Positions 39,011 to 48,101 of a stretch of 64,000 bases of DNA are shown here, in pieces (the stretch's first letter is position 1; every line of letters starts with the position of its first letter). The stretch lies in NCBI GenBank assembly GCA_965222505.1, contig OZ244956.1, positions 3,968,001 through 4,032,000 of the forward strand, in the 5' to 3' direction. Origin of the DNA: G965222505 sp965222505 (GTDB lineage: Bacteria > Bacteroidota > Rhodothermia > Rhodothermales > DATKEJ01). The translations under genes were made by a program, and so were the position numbers. The notes beneath the pieces were generated by a model. The model did no database searches, was not told the origin of the DNA, and saw only the letters and a list, made by a program, of their open reading frames with translations.

Positions 39011-40360
39011 ATGCTGAGAAGATTGCCACCCGGCCCGTTTAAAACGATGCAGTCGGCCTCCGGGCACGCCATGCCTTTTTATATCATCCCCTTTAATGAG
39101 GATGGTGAATGTGACGCCCTGCTCACGCGCAGGCACCTGCTCAATGCACTGGCAGCCGGGACCTACACCGATGTGTTCCTGTTTTCCCACGGCTGGAACA
39201 ACGATTGGGAAACGGCCCTGAACCGGTACAAGGGGTTCATTGAGGGCTATCTCAAGATGCGGGTCGATGCCCATCTGCCGGACCCTCAACGGCCGGGTGG
39301 GTTCAGGCCCTTGCTGGTCGGGGTGTTTTGGCCCAGTACGGCGCTGGTGTTCGGGCAAGATGAAGTAGGACCCCAGTTTGCAGGTTCCGATGAGGCCGAT
39401 ACCCATCAGGCCCTGAACGAATTGGCCCGTGCCATCGACCCGGCCCAACGGGAACGTTTCTTTGAGATTGCCGAGCAAGAGGTCCTGGACAAGGGCGAGG
39501 CGCTTGAACTGGCCCGTATGGCGGTGCCCATCTATGCAATCGAAGATGATGAAACGGGCCAGGATGCCGAAGCCAGAGTGGAAGGTATGGTACGTAGCTG
39601 GGTCACCGTTGCCGCCGTTCAAACCGCCGATGATGCTGTCGATGAAGAGGTCCTGGATTTCGATTTCGGGGGCGGTGCTCCTGCGGGTGGGCCGGAAGCT
39701 GCCGGATTCGGCGATTGGTTTAAGAAACTGGACCCCCGATACATTTATCGCATGCTCACGGTGCGGCAGATGAAGGACCGGGGGGGACGCGTGGGTGTTA
39801 ACGGGGTGGGGCCGCTGCTACGGATGATGTTGGCCCAGAGTACGGCCCATCTCCATTTGCTCGGGCATTCCTACGGCTGTAAAGTGATCCTGTCGGCGTT
39901 GTGTGCAAAGCCCCCGTTGGCCCGGAACGTGGATTCGGTGTTGCTGTTGCAACCGGCGGTCTCGCATCTGTGTTTTGCGAAGAAGGTCCCCGGCACCGAC
40001 CGGCCCGGCGGGTACCGCAATGCCCTGGCCCGGACCAACAACCCCATCCTTACGACTTTCACCAAACACGACTCGGCCCTGACCAAGTTTTTTCATTATG
40101 CCCTGACGCGTGGCTCAGACCTCGGTGAACTGGGCATGGCCGGTGCACCGAGCCCGTATGCCGCATTGGGCGGATTCGGGCCATCCGAAGCCGATGCCAG
40201 TGTGGTAGGCATTCAGCTTCCTCCACAAGTCTATAACCTGACCAACAATCCCCCGGAAATCTATGCCCTCAAAGGTGATGCTACCATTTCCGGGCACGGC
40301 GACATCAGCAATACGTCCACCTGGTGGGCGCTATACAATCTGGTGAGCGCGACAACCTAG
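39011..40360 (+). CDS. Alpha/beta hydrolase, first gene of the CHAT operon
   Basis: The protein has 449 residues from ATG 39011 (429 from ATG 39071, which is where homology-like sequence FYIIPFNEDGE starts). The fold is readable: oxyanion loop FLFSHGWNNDW (His60-Gly-Trp-Asn), nucleophile elbow HLLGHSYGCKV with Ser287, acid FTKHDSALT with Asp354, and His429 in SGHGDIS. A 100-residue acidic insert (about 140-240) separates strands. There is no signal peptide, so it acts in the cytoplasm, plausibly on lipids or acyl groups. It is the likely effector of the operon, but the substrate is unknown. The next gene starts 8 bp later. Confidence 0.8.
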   Translation: MLRRLPPGPFKTMQSASGHAMPFYIIPFNEDGECDALLTRRHLLNALAAGTYTDVFLFSHGWNNDWETALNRYKGFIEGYLKMRVDAHLPDPQRPGGFRPLLVGVFWPSTALVFGQDEVGPQFAGSDEADTHQALNELARAIDPAQRERFFEIAEQEVLDKGEALELARMAVPIYAIEDDETGQDAEARVEGMVRSWVTVAAVQTADDAVDEEVLDFDFGGGAPAGGPEAAGFGDWFKKLDPRYIYRMLTVRQMKDRGGRVGVNGVGPLLRMMLAQSTAHLHLLGHSYGCKVILSALCAKPPLARNVDSVLLLQPAVSHLCFAKKVPGTDRPGGYRNALARTNNPILTTFTKHDSALTKFFHYALTRGSDLGELGMAGAPSPYAALGGFGPSEADASVVGIQLPPQVYNLTNNPPEIYALKGDATISGHGDISNTSTWWALYNLVSATT

Positions 40361-40368
40361 ATACCCTC

Positions 40369-41916
40369 ATGGCACAAATGCTCAAACAGGAGTACGACCT
40401 GCTGGTCCTCAAAATCTGGCAAGAGACCAAGGCGGAACGGTCGCTAGTGAAAGGGGCTGATCGGTCGTCGAGTTCCTATCGAAGGGTGGTCCACTTTTCG
40501 TTGGAAGGCAAGGTAGACGGCACGCTGCAAACGTTGTTGGAATTGGGCCGGTATGACCTCCGGGAACTGGCCCCCCAATCCCTCAAGGGCCGAAGGGTAA
40601 ATGAAGACCTGCTTTATGAGATGCAGATTCCCGAGTCCGTTACCGGGCCGCTCGGGGCATGGATCGAAGAAAACGACGAGACGGATCGGCCGCTTTGGGT
40701 GCACCTGGTAAAACCGTATGGTGCCCTCGGTATCCTGCCGTGGGAATACCTGATGCAGGAAACCCTCGGGGTCCCCATATTGCGCCTGCCCGATTTCTTC
40801 CGGCAACCCCCCACGGAGCGGTCCACGACCCTTGATGTGGTCATCTGTGGGAGTAAACCGGTAGCCAAGGGGCCGGTCCCGGTTTACTGGATTGTGAGAC
40901 GCCTCGTTGAAGTCATCGCCGAAGCCACCGCCGAGGCCAGGTATGCCCGCATCCATATTTTTGTGGATGAGGAGACCTTTCATATGCTGAAGCAGGAGTG
41001 GGACCTCGGGCAAGAAGCCGAGACCTGCCGATGGACCTTCCGCAAAGGTCTGGACGTGATCCTGTATGCCCCTGCCGAGGCAGAAATCTACAGCATTCCG
41101 GAGGGGACCACCCGTATTGGCACGACGGGCGAACGGCTTGAAAACCCGTGGTTGCGCTGGATGCGCGATGCCCTCAAGGGCCGGAGTGTGGACATGGTAC
41201 ATTTCATCGGCCACGGCTATCGGTCCAGGGACCGGGGGGCGCTCGCTTTGGCTGAATCCCCGCTGGTCAATGAGGACCGGCGCGTGGCACGGTTTGTAGG
41301 GCCGCAGGAGATCAAGGCTTTTCTGGAGCAGATGGGGGCCTGGGGTATACTGATTACGGCACCCGAAGAAAACTACTCGCCTTTTGGATTGCGTTCTGTT
41401 ACGGATGTGTTGTCCTTGAGCCGTCCGGGCACGGTGGTGCTGCATGAACTCCAGTACGATCCAGACTTTGCCGCCATACATGGGGTGTATCGGTTTTTAA
41501 CCCATCCTCCGCCGCAGGTGCCGCCGGCTTCCAAAGCGCTGGTGATGTGTACCGAGCCGTTTCGGACGGCCATCAGGGAGGATGCGGCATCGCGGTTCCG
41601 GGGAGCGGAATTCAAAAAGCTAATTACCGAGCCGACCCGCGAAGTAGGCACACCGCCAACCGAGCCGGAAGAAGAAAAGGTGCCGAGCTGGGTCTCTTCG
41701 ATGGAGCGGATTCTGGATTCCAACGAGCAGGATTTACACCACATCTATGTGCAACAGGTCAAGAAAAAGAGCAGTCCCGAGCGCACACCGGAAAGCACCG
41801 GTTCTTCCTCGGCCAGCGCCTTTGATGTGAAGCAGAAAGTCTTGCGTGAGCTGGAAGAAATGGCGGCCAAACTGGCAACCAAATACATTGACCCCAACCT
41901 GAAGAACAAGCTATGA
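40369..41916 (+). CDS. CHAT-like protein lacking the catalytic cysteine
   Basis: The protein has 515 residues from ATG 40369 (a second ATG at 40378). The middle contains CHAT landmarks: LGILPWEYLM at about 121-130 and VHFIGHGYRSRDRG with His282 in the catalytic-His position. The strand that should end in the catalytic Cys reads GILITAPEENYS (about 326-337), with no Cys. The following TVVLHELQYD and FAAIHGVYRFL segments match the end of the CHAT fold. About 90 C-terminal residues are charged and helical. It is probably a non-peptidase scaffold or sensor partner of the intact CHAT protein. Its stop overlaps the next start (ATGA). Confidence 0.75.
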   Translation: MAQMLKQEYDLLVLKIWQETKAERSLVKGADRSSSSYRRVVHFSLEGKVDGTLQTLLELGRYDLRELAPQSLKGRRVNEDLLYEMQIPESVTGPLGAWIEENDETDRPLWVHLVKPYGALGILPWEYLMQETLGVPILRLPDFFRQPPTERSTTLDVVICGSKPVAKGPVPVYWIVRRLVEVIAEATAEARYARIHIFVDEETFHMLKQEWDLGQEAETCRWTFRKGLDVILYAPAEAEIYSIPEGTTRIGTTGERLENPWLRWMRDALKGRSVDMVHFIGHGYRSRDRGALALAESPLVNEDRRVARFVGPQEIKAFLEQMGAWGILITAPEENYSPFGLRSVTDVLSLSRPGTVVLHELQYDPDFAAIHGVYRFLTHPPPQVPPASKALVMCTEPFRTAIREDAASRFRGAEFKKLITEPTREVGTPPTEPEEEKVPSWVSSMERILDSNEQDLHHIYVQQVKKKSSPERTPESTGSSSASAFDVKQKVLRELEEMAAKLATKYIDPNLKNKL

Positions 41917-43361
41917 TCGAACGGACAATCGTCGAGTTTGGCGTAGAACTGGTCGGGGAACAGCGAGACAAAGTCTTCAAGGTTCGCCTGGCCGATAGCC
42001 CGCGCAGTGCGCCCGAGGATAAAATCCTGGAAAACATTGACCTGGACGCCTTCGGACAGTTATCCCTGGACACCCCGGATGCCATCGTCACCTACGGGGA
42101 GCGGGTGGCACAGGCCCTGGTGCGTCAGGAGGGCATCAAAAAAGAACTGAACCATCTGTTGGAGCGCCAGGACGGCAAATCGTGCTCGCTTTACTTCAAA
42201 TTTGGCCCGGCCCAGGAAGCCGAACGCATCCGATGGGAAACCCTGTGCGGCAAGAACAAGACCTTCTATGCCCTCAAGGCCCAGTCGCCCATTGCACGCA
42301 TCGCCGAGGTTGAGGGCAATCCCCCCTACACGGCCTTGCCGTTTCATCCGCCCCTCCGGGTGCAGGCGTTTATCTCGGCATTTGATGTGATCGGTGCACA
42401 GGAATGGAAGCACCTGTACAAGTCGATTCAGGATGCGCGGGGTCCGAAGTTGCCTATTATGTGTCAGGTCTTCGTGGGCGAGCCGACGCTGCATGACCAG
42501 ATCAAGGCCGAAGCAGCAAATGATGCCCTGTTGCAAGTCGGGTATATGCCGCCGGATATCATCGCGATGCGGGATACAGTGGGTGTATTCAAGCCGCACC
42601 TGTTGCACCTGTTCTGTCATGGATCGGCGGGGTCGGGAGAGGTGGACAGTCCGTTTCTGGACCTGGCCGTGAAGGAGGATTGGGAAGCCCTGGAATTGTC
42701 CAAGATTACGGGCGAACCACTGGCAGGCGTCTCCGAGTCGGTCATCCTCAAGATTGATGAACTCATCGAATGGTATGAGACGAAGGAAGTGCCCCCCACC
42801 TGGCTTGTGACGCTCAACTGCTGCCAGGGGGGTACTCCGGTTGAGGTCAATGGGAATGCCGACGGCGGGAGCGACGCGCTTTACTCCATGGCCTATCGGC
42901 TGGTGGCAAAGGCGAAACTGCCAGGGGTGGCCGCCATGCAGGAATCGGTGTCTCCGCTGGATGCCCACGTGTTTTGCCAACGGTTCTATCCGGCGGTGTT
43001 CAAACTGCTCAGTCAGGCGCTGCAACATCCGGATGAGCATGGCAATGCCGTCATCGACTGGGCTCCGGCGCTGGTCGATCCCCGGAAGGTCCTGAAAGCC
43101 AAACGCCAGGGCGGACGGCAGTGGACCCTGCCCGTGCTCTATGCCCCGATGAACCGGTTGATGGTCAATCCAAAAGTGCCGCCACCCACGCCTGAAGTGG
43201 CGGAAACGTTCACGAAGATTCGGGAACTTGCCGATATGCTCAAGCGCCTCCCGCCAACCACCCCCGAAGGGTTTCGGCAGGAGTTAATCGATGAGTTTCT
43301 GCACGATGTGCCTGTCAAACGCCGCCCCGACATCCACGGTAACCTGCCCTTCGATTCATGA
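41913..43361 (+). CDS. CHAT-domain cysteine protease-like protein
   Basis: The protein has 482 residues. CHAT elements are ERIRWETLCG (the P/R-W-E strand), LHLFCHGSAGSGE with His236, and TLNCCQGGTP with Cys303/Cys304, Cys304 aligning with the catalytic Cys of CHAT/caspase-fold proteases. A further SMAYRLVAKAKLPGVAAMQE helix-strand completes the fold (compare the A-x-x-L-x-x-A-x-x-V-V-x motif of CHAT proteins). Unlike the preceding gene, both catalytic residues are intact. Start and stop each overlap the flanking genes by 4 bp, so expression is coupled. Bacterial CHAT proteases are known to cleave partner proteins in defence; the target here is unknown. Confidence 0.8.
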   Translation: MIERTIVEFGVELVGEQRDKVFKVRLADSPRSAPEDKILENIDLDAFGQLSLDTPDAIVTYGERVAQALVRQEGIKKELNHLLERQDGKSCSLYFKFGPAQEAERIRWETLCGKNKTFYALKAQSPIARIAEVEGNPPYTALPFHPPLRVQAFISAFDVIGAQEWKHLYKSIQDARGPKLPIMCQVFVGEPTLHDQIKAEAANDALLQVGYMPPDIIAMRDTVGVFKPHLLHLFCHGSAGSGEVDSPFLDLAVKEDWEALELSKITGEPLAGVSESVILKIDELIEWYETKEVPPTWLVTLNCCQGGTPVEVNGNADGGSDALYSMAYRLVAKAKLPGVAAMQESVSPLDAHVFCQRFYPAVFKLLSQALQHPDEHGNAVIDWAPALVDPRKVLKAKRQGGRQWTLPVLYAPMNRLMVNPKVPPPTPEVAETFTKIRELADMLKRLPPTTPEGFRQELIDEFLHDVPVKRRPDIHGNLPFDS

Positions 43362-44782
43362 CCCTTCCCGAAACACTCATTCTGAATGCGTGGACCGGCG
43401 AGGCCGCTGCCGACGATGGCACGGTTTCTCCCCATGCCAAACTCTGGGCCAAACAAGCCCTGATCGAAACCCCGCAATTGCTGGCTGCCGAGGAGCCGCC
43501 GAGCGAGAAGGACTGGACCCATGCCAAAGTGGGGTGGGGCCTCCTGCTGCCCGAATACGAAAACCTCACCCCTCAGCAACTGTCGACTGCGGCGGGTGCC
43601 CCGGCGCCCATCCAGCGGCTCCACGCTGAACGTTCGGCTAAAATGGGGGACCAGGCCCCGGTCTTCCGGTACCGTGACGACCTCGGCCACACCCACATCC
43701 GGCGCTACCTGCTCAGCGGCAACGACATCAAGCTCGAAATTGCCACTTCCAAACGCGGTCTGGGGCTGGATGCGCTGCCCTTCTATCTGCTGATTTATGG
43801 TAACCCGGTAGAAATTCCCTGGCGGTATCAGTATGCCCTCAATGGTAACTTTTATGTAGGGCGGTTGGACCTGAAGGGGGATCACCCGGGAGAGCCGTTG
43901 CACAACTACGTCGAAGCGCTGCTTGCTGATTGGAAAGACGCGAAAAGCCGCAGGGAGGCCCCGGTCATCTGGTCCGTCAACCACGGGCAAAACGACATCA
44001 CCTTTCTCATGCGCAGTGTGGTGGCCTTGCCGGTGCGAAACAAGTTTAAGGCCGATGCCGAGACCAAGCCGCACCTCAAATACCTCACCAATGAAGAGGC
44101 CACGGCCCCCAAGCTCATCCAGGCTTTAGCTGCTCAAAAACCAGGGTTCATCCTGACCACCAGCCACGGCATGACAGGTCCGCTGAGTAACGTCCCCCAG
44201 ATGGAAAAGCAGTTGGGGTTTCTGGTGGATCATCACCATGCCCTGTTGGGTCCGGTAGAACTGTTGGCGGTCTGGCAGCCGGATGGGGCCGTGTGGTATG
44301 CCCATGCGTGCTGCTCGGCGGGCTCAGACAATGCCACCAAGTATGGCGGGCTGATTCAACAGGGAACAAATGTACACGCCGTCCTGAATGGCGTCGCACA
44401 GGTCGGGGCCAAGGTGGCACCCCTGCCTCGGGCCTTGTTGGGGGCTCAGAAACCGCTGCGGGCATTCATCGGGCACGTCGAACCCACGTTCAATTGGACC
44501 TTGCGCAGCCCGGAAACCGGCCAGCGCCTCACGCACGCCCTTGAAAACGCGCTTTATCCAAACATGTACTTTGCCGAGCCGGAGCCGGTGGGCATGGCCT
44601 TCCGCCGATTTTATGATGAGGCAGGGGAGTTGTTCAAGACCTGGAGCCAGGACAAGGACTTCCTGAAAACCGATGACGACCCTGAAATCGAGGCCCGGCT
44701 GATATTCACCAAACTCAGTGCCCTCGACCGGCAGAGCCAGGTCATCCTCGGCGACCCCACGGCGGTGTTGCCGAGTGTATGA
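43358..44782 (+). CDS. Second caspase-like (His/Cys) protein of the CHAT operon
   Basis: The protein has 474 residues. The putative dyad is His270 in ILTTSHGMTGPL and Cys318/Cys319 in VWYAHACCSAGSD, placed after consecutive hydrophobic strands as in caspase-fold peptidases (clan CD). Other conserved-looking blocks are IWSVNHGQNDITFLMRS, the APLPRALLGAQKPLRAFIGH region, and FNWTLRSPETGQ. The N-terminal 120 residues are separate and lack a known domain. It is cytoplasmic (no signal). It is last in the operon and starts within the stop of the CHAT gene. It could be a second protease layer or the sensor; I cannot name the family. Confidence 0.7.
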   Translation: MTLPETLILNAWTGEAAADDGTVSPHAKLWAKQALIETPQLLAAEEPPSEKDWTHAKVGWGLLLPEYENLTPQQLSTAAGAPAPIQRLHAERSAKMGDQAPVFRYRDDLGHTHIRRYLLSGNDIKLEIATSKRGLGLDALPFYLLIYGNPVEIPWRYQYALNGNFYVGRLDLKGDHPGEPLHNYVEALLADWKDAKSRREAPVIWSVNHGQNDITFLMRSVVALPVRNKFKADAETKPHLKYLTNEEATAPKLIQALAAQKPGFILTTSHGMTGPLSNVPQMEKQLGFLVDHHHALLGPVELLAVWQPDGAVWYAHACCSAGSDNATKYGGLIQQGTNVHAVLNGVAQVGAKVAPLPRALLGAQKPLRAFIGHVEPTFNWTLRSPETGQRLTHALENALYPNMYFAEPEPVGMAFRRFYDEAGELFKTWSQDKDFLKTDDDPEIEARLIFTKLSALDRQSQVILGDPTAVLPSV

Positions 44783-45211
44783 ACCCTGTACGAGTCTGGA
44801 AGAACAATGGGGCGATCCATTTACCCTCGCTGGAGCGCCGGGCGGAAGAGATTAAGAGGGAAAGGTGAGTAAAAGTTTGATTCCACGGTACTTATTTCAG
44901 CTATGTACATTCCGGGAGGAGCACCGATAAGGTTTTCACGCGGAAGCCGGAATCACCTGGTTCGAGGAGCACGCGCCTCGCAATGACCCCACGTTTGGTA
45001 TGCCACTACGTCCTATTTGATGAGCAGCACCTTTCTCACGGCTGAATAGGTACCGGCTTGGGGAGAAGTGCGCCAGACCCGTTTACCCGTTGGAGGGTAC
45101 CTCAGGGGTGAATGTGGAACACGATTGACGATGCCGGGTTGGTTTAGTTCGTTTCAGAGGCAAAAGCGAAACCGTACGACGCGTTATTTGAAGGAGGAAC
45201 CGTCGAATAAA
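44783..45211. other. Intergenic stretch after the CHAT operon
   Basis: It contains a short minus-strand relic (45013-45115, listed separately). A loose promoter-like pair TTGATT (44877-44882) - 19 bp - TATGTA (44902-44907) is the only regulatory candidate. No terminator hairpin follows the operon that I can see. Confidence 0.35.
45013..45115 (-). pseudogene. Remnant of a T9SS sorting-domain C-terminus
   Basis: Reading the minus strand, a frame ends at TAG 45015-45013 with the residues AGTYSAVRKVLLIK, preceded by PTGKRVWRTSPQ. The A-G-x-Y ... V-x-K-V-L-L-I-K pattern is the usual end of a T9SS sorting domain. Only about 33 codons are recognisable and no gene lies upstream in that orientation, so this looks like the tail of a lost gene. 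Confidence 0.45.
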
Positions 45212-47866
45212 ATGAGGAGGCTTTTTCATATCCTCTCAGTTGCTAGTCAGGGGTTTGGGCTGGTATTGGTCTGCCTCGTGATGACGTGCCGGGCACAGGT
45301 GGATGGACCTGGGGCCAAACCCACACCGCCGGTCGAACGGATCTTGGCGCTACAACAGGCCGAAACCAAAGGCTTTATGCGCGCACGCACCTGGGCCCGT
45401 CTACACGCCCTTCCCACCAGCATACCGCAGCAAACCGGATGGGTTCAACTGGTTTCGGTCGATGACACCGGCCCGGTTTATCTCGTCTCGCATAATGAAA
45501 TGGCCGCGCAGATTACCCGTACCGACCAGCTTTATCCGGGAGGTGTATTGGACCTTAACCTGAGGGGCCAGGGCCTGACCCTTGGGCTATGGGATGGAGG
45601 ACTGGCCTTACCCGATCACCAGGAATTTCAGGGGCGAATTCGGGCACTTGATCCGGCTGAGATTTCTGAACACGCCACCCACATTGGGGGCACCCTCATA
45701 GCCGCAGGTATCGAGCCGGGTACCCGGGGCATGGCCTATGCGGCCGATCTGCAAACCCGCGACTGGACCCTTGATACGGCAGAACTCGCCGAGGCAGCCC
45801 ATGACCAGAACCTGCTGGTTTCATCACATCCCTATGGCCCGTTGCTGGGGTGGCATTTTGGGGACCTGGAAAACCAGAGCGACCAATGGTACTGGCTCGG
45901 CGATCTGAGCCGTAGTGTACAAGAAGATGTGGATTTCGGTCGCTATGCCGGAGACACCAAACGCCTGGACGAGGTGACCTGGCACCATCCCTACGTGTTG
46001 CCTGTTGTTTCCGCCGGCAACGACCGAAACGACAAGGGGCCTGTTTCCGGTACATATCGTGCGCTCGATCCCTCAACGAATACCTATAAGACCTATTCGA
46101 TTGAAGACCAACCCCTTTCACCCGACGGCGATGCCGACGGGTATGACACCCTCGGGAGCCTGGCCGTTGCCAAGAACACCTTGACGGTCGGTTCATTGGC
46201 TGAACGTGCCGAAGACGGGACAGCATCCCGTGCAAGTACATTTAGTGCATATGGCCCAACCGATGACGGTCGCATTAAACCGGACCTGGTGGCCAATGGA
46301 GAGGGGGTGTATTCTACCTCTTCAACGGGCTCCCAGGTTTACGCACGGCTTTCCGGAACGTCGATGGCCTCAGCCAATGTGGCCGGTTCCCTGCTTTTGT
46401 TGCAACAGTACCACGAACAGATCACCGGCCGTCCTATGCGTGCGGCTTCTCTCAAAGGACTTGTGCTGCACACGGCTCAAGACCAGGGGCCACCTGGGCC
46501 GGATTATCAATTTGGGTGGGGCCTTTTTGACGCGGCTGCAGCAGCGCAGCATCTTTCAAACTTGTTTTCCGGTACCCAAGTCCTTCTAGAACATACCCTG
46601 AGTACGACCACGCCCTTCTACAGTACGCAACTTGAAGTCTCGGAAAGAGGGCCCGTACGCATAACCTTGAGCTGGACGGATCGGGAAGCCGAAGTGTTGC
46701 CTGATGTACTGATCGACAACCCATCACCACGCCTCATTCATGACCTCGACCTGCGGCTTATTCGGCGCGCTACGAGGGAGGTTTTTGAACCCTTTATCCT
46801 GGACCCTGATCAACCGGCGCTTCAGGCCCAGACAGGCGACAATACCCTTGATGTGGTAGAGCAAATCTTCCTCCCCAATGCTGAGCCAGACACCTACACC
46901 CTGAAGGTTGGTTGGAAGAACCCCTCGTCTGTATCCCAACCCTTTAGTTTGCTTGTGTCCGGTGTGGCCGATCAGATGCGTGCCGTTACCGTGACGGCCT
47001 TCAGGCGAACCCTTACCCCTTTAGGTGTGCAATTCGACTGGGGAACCTTGCGTGAAGCCGATACAGGCATATTTATCCTTGAGCGTGCAGAAGTACCGAG
47101 TGATACCATTGGGGCGGCATACAATCCGTCGTTTTTTACCGTCGGTGAGATTCAGTTAAGTGGCGGAAGTGAGGGCAGAAGTGGGTACCAATTGGTCGAT
47201 AAAAGTGTGTCCTTTGGGCGATATATATATCGGTTGGTTTATCAATCGGCAGTCGATGAGCGAAGCCTGCTGGCATGGACCCAGATTGATGTACCCCTGG
47301 CCTTAATGAGCCCGCTTGGTGCCGAGACGCGCCCCGCCCATGCACGTGTATTCTGGACGATTGAGGCAGCCTTTGGTGATGGCACATTCAAGTTGCAACG
47401 GGTTGAACAGAGCCGTAGAATGACAGATACGCTAGAGGTGGATGAAGACCTGCCCCTGCGAGGGCCTTTTTCCACAGAAAAAGTGTACGATATCGAAGAT
47501 CGACATCTAAATCCGGGGCACTACCGCTACATCCTCGACCTGTATTCCGATACAGGTGAGCGCGTAGCCCGGAAGATGACCGATGTCGAAATCATTTCTC
47601 CCGTCACCGAGACCCTGGTGACCTACCCAAATCCGTTTAGCAATAGGGTTCAGGTCGAATTGTATACACCCATCAGGTCTCGCATGAAGGTAACGGTTTA
47701 TGATGCCCTGGGGCGGATAATGACCCGTTTGGTCGATGATGAATGGTTGCCTGTATCCTGGCATATCTATACCCTCAATACGCAAGATTGGACACCCGGC
47801 CTCTATTTTTTACAAGTCACTTCATCTGAAGGGACAAACCAAGTTAGATCAATAGTTTGCCTTTAG
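45212..47866 (+). CDS. Secreted subtilisin-like serine protease (S8) with T9SS sorting domain
   Basis: The protein has 884 residues from ATG 45212, with AAGGAGGA 14 bp upstream and a signal peptide ending MTCRAQ. The S8 triad is Asp128 (LGLWDGG), His154 (HATHIGGTL) and Ser384 (LSGTSMASANVAG); the oxyanion Asn is in VVSAGNDRND. A proprotein convertase P-like/jelly-roll domain follows (about 460-590), then Fn3-like repeats and a T9SS sorting domain (YPNPFSNRVQVELY, VYDALGRIM). It is exported through T9SS, so it acts outside the cell, not with the cytoplasmic CHAT operon just before it. Confidence 0.88.
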   Translation: MRRLFHILSVASQGFGLVLVCLVMTCRAQVDGPGAKPTPPVERILALQQAETKGFMRARTWARLHALPTSIPQQTGWVQLVSVDDTGPVYLVSHNEMAAQITRTDQLYPGGVLDLNLRGQGLTLGLWDGGLALPDHQEFQGRIRALDPAEISEHATHIGGTLIAAGIEPGTRGMAYAADLQTRDWTLDTAELAEAAHDQNLLVSSHPYGPLLGWHFGDLENQSDQWYWLGDLSRSVQEDVDFGRYAGDTKRLDEVTWHHPYVLPVVSAGNDRNDKGPVSGTYRALDPSTNTYKTYSIEDQPLSPDGDADGYDTLGSLAVAKNTLTVGSLAERAEDGTASRASTFSAYGPTDDGRIKPDLVANGEGVYSTSSTGSQVYARLSGTSMASANVAGSLLLLQQYHEQITGRPMRAASLKGLVLHTAQDQGPPGPDYQFGWGLFDAAAAAQHLSNLFSGTQVLLEHTLSTTTPFYSTQLEVSERGPVRITLSWTDREAEVLPDVLIDNPSPRLIHDLDLRLIRRATREVFEPFILDPDQPALQAQTGDNTLDVVEQIFLPNAEPDTYTLKVGWKNPSSVSQPFSLLVSGVADQMRAVTVTAFRRTLTPLGVQFDWGTLREADTGIFILERAEVPSDTIGAAYNPSFFTVGEIQLSGGSEGRSGYQLVDKSVSFGRYIYRLVYQSAVDERSLLAWTQIDVPLALMSPLGAETRPAHARVFWTIEAAFGDGTFKLQRVEQSRRMTDTLEVDEDLPLRGPFSTEKVYDIEDRHLNPGHYRYILDLYSDTGERVARKMTDVEIISPVTETLVTYPNPFSNRVQVELYTPIRSRMKVTVYDALGRIMTRLVDDEWLPVSWHIYTLNTQDWTPGLYFLQVTSSEGTNQVRSIVCL

Positions 47867-48101
47867 ATAAAAGCGCTTCTCTGAGCTAAAAAAAGCAATA
47901 TCAAAAAAAATTTTTTCGTTTTTATTTGAAATATTTCCGCACACGTCAAGCATTGGTATGACTCTGGATAGTGTAAAGACAACCATACCATGTGCGGGAC
48001 CTTGCATCCCATCCGCAGTATGGACCATTGAGGCAAATTAATAAAAGAGGCTGGAGGTTGTTCTAACACCACAACGGTCAGCTTTGCAAAGGAGGACTCA
48101 C

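Noticed and set aside
39011..44782. Known gasdermin/CHAT or Craspase system
   Set aside because: No small palmitoylated gasdermin-like gene, no Cas7-11-like or TPR-CHAT gene, and no CRISPR array is present.
45212..47866. Subtilase as a fifth member of the CHAT operon
   Set aside because: It has a signal peptide and T9SS sorting domain, so it is extracellular, and a 430-bp gap with a gene relic separates it from the operon.
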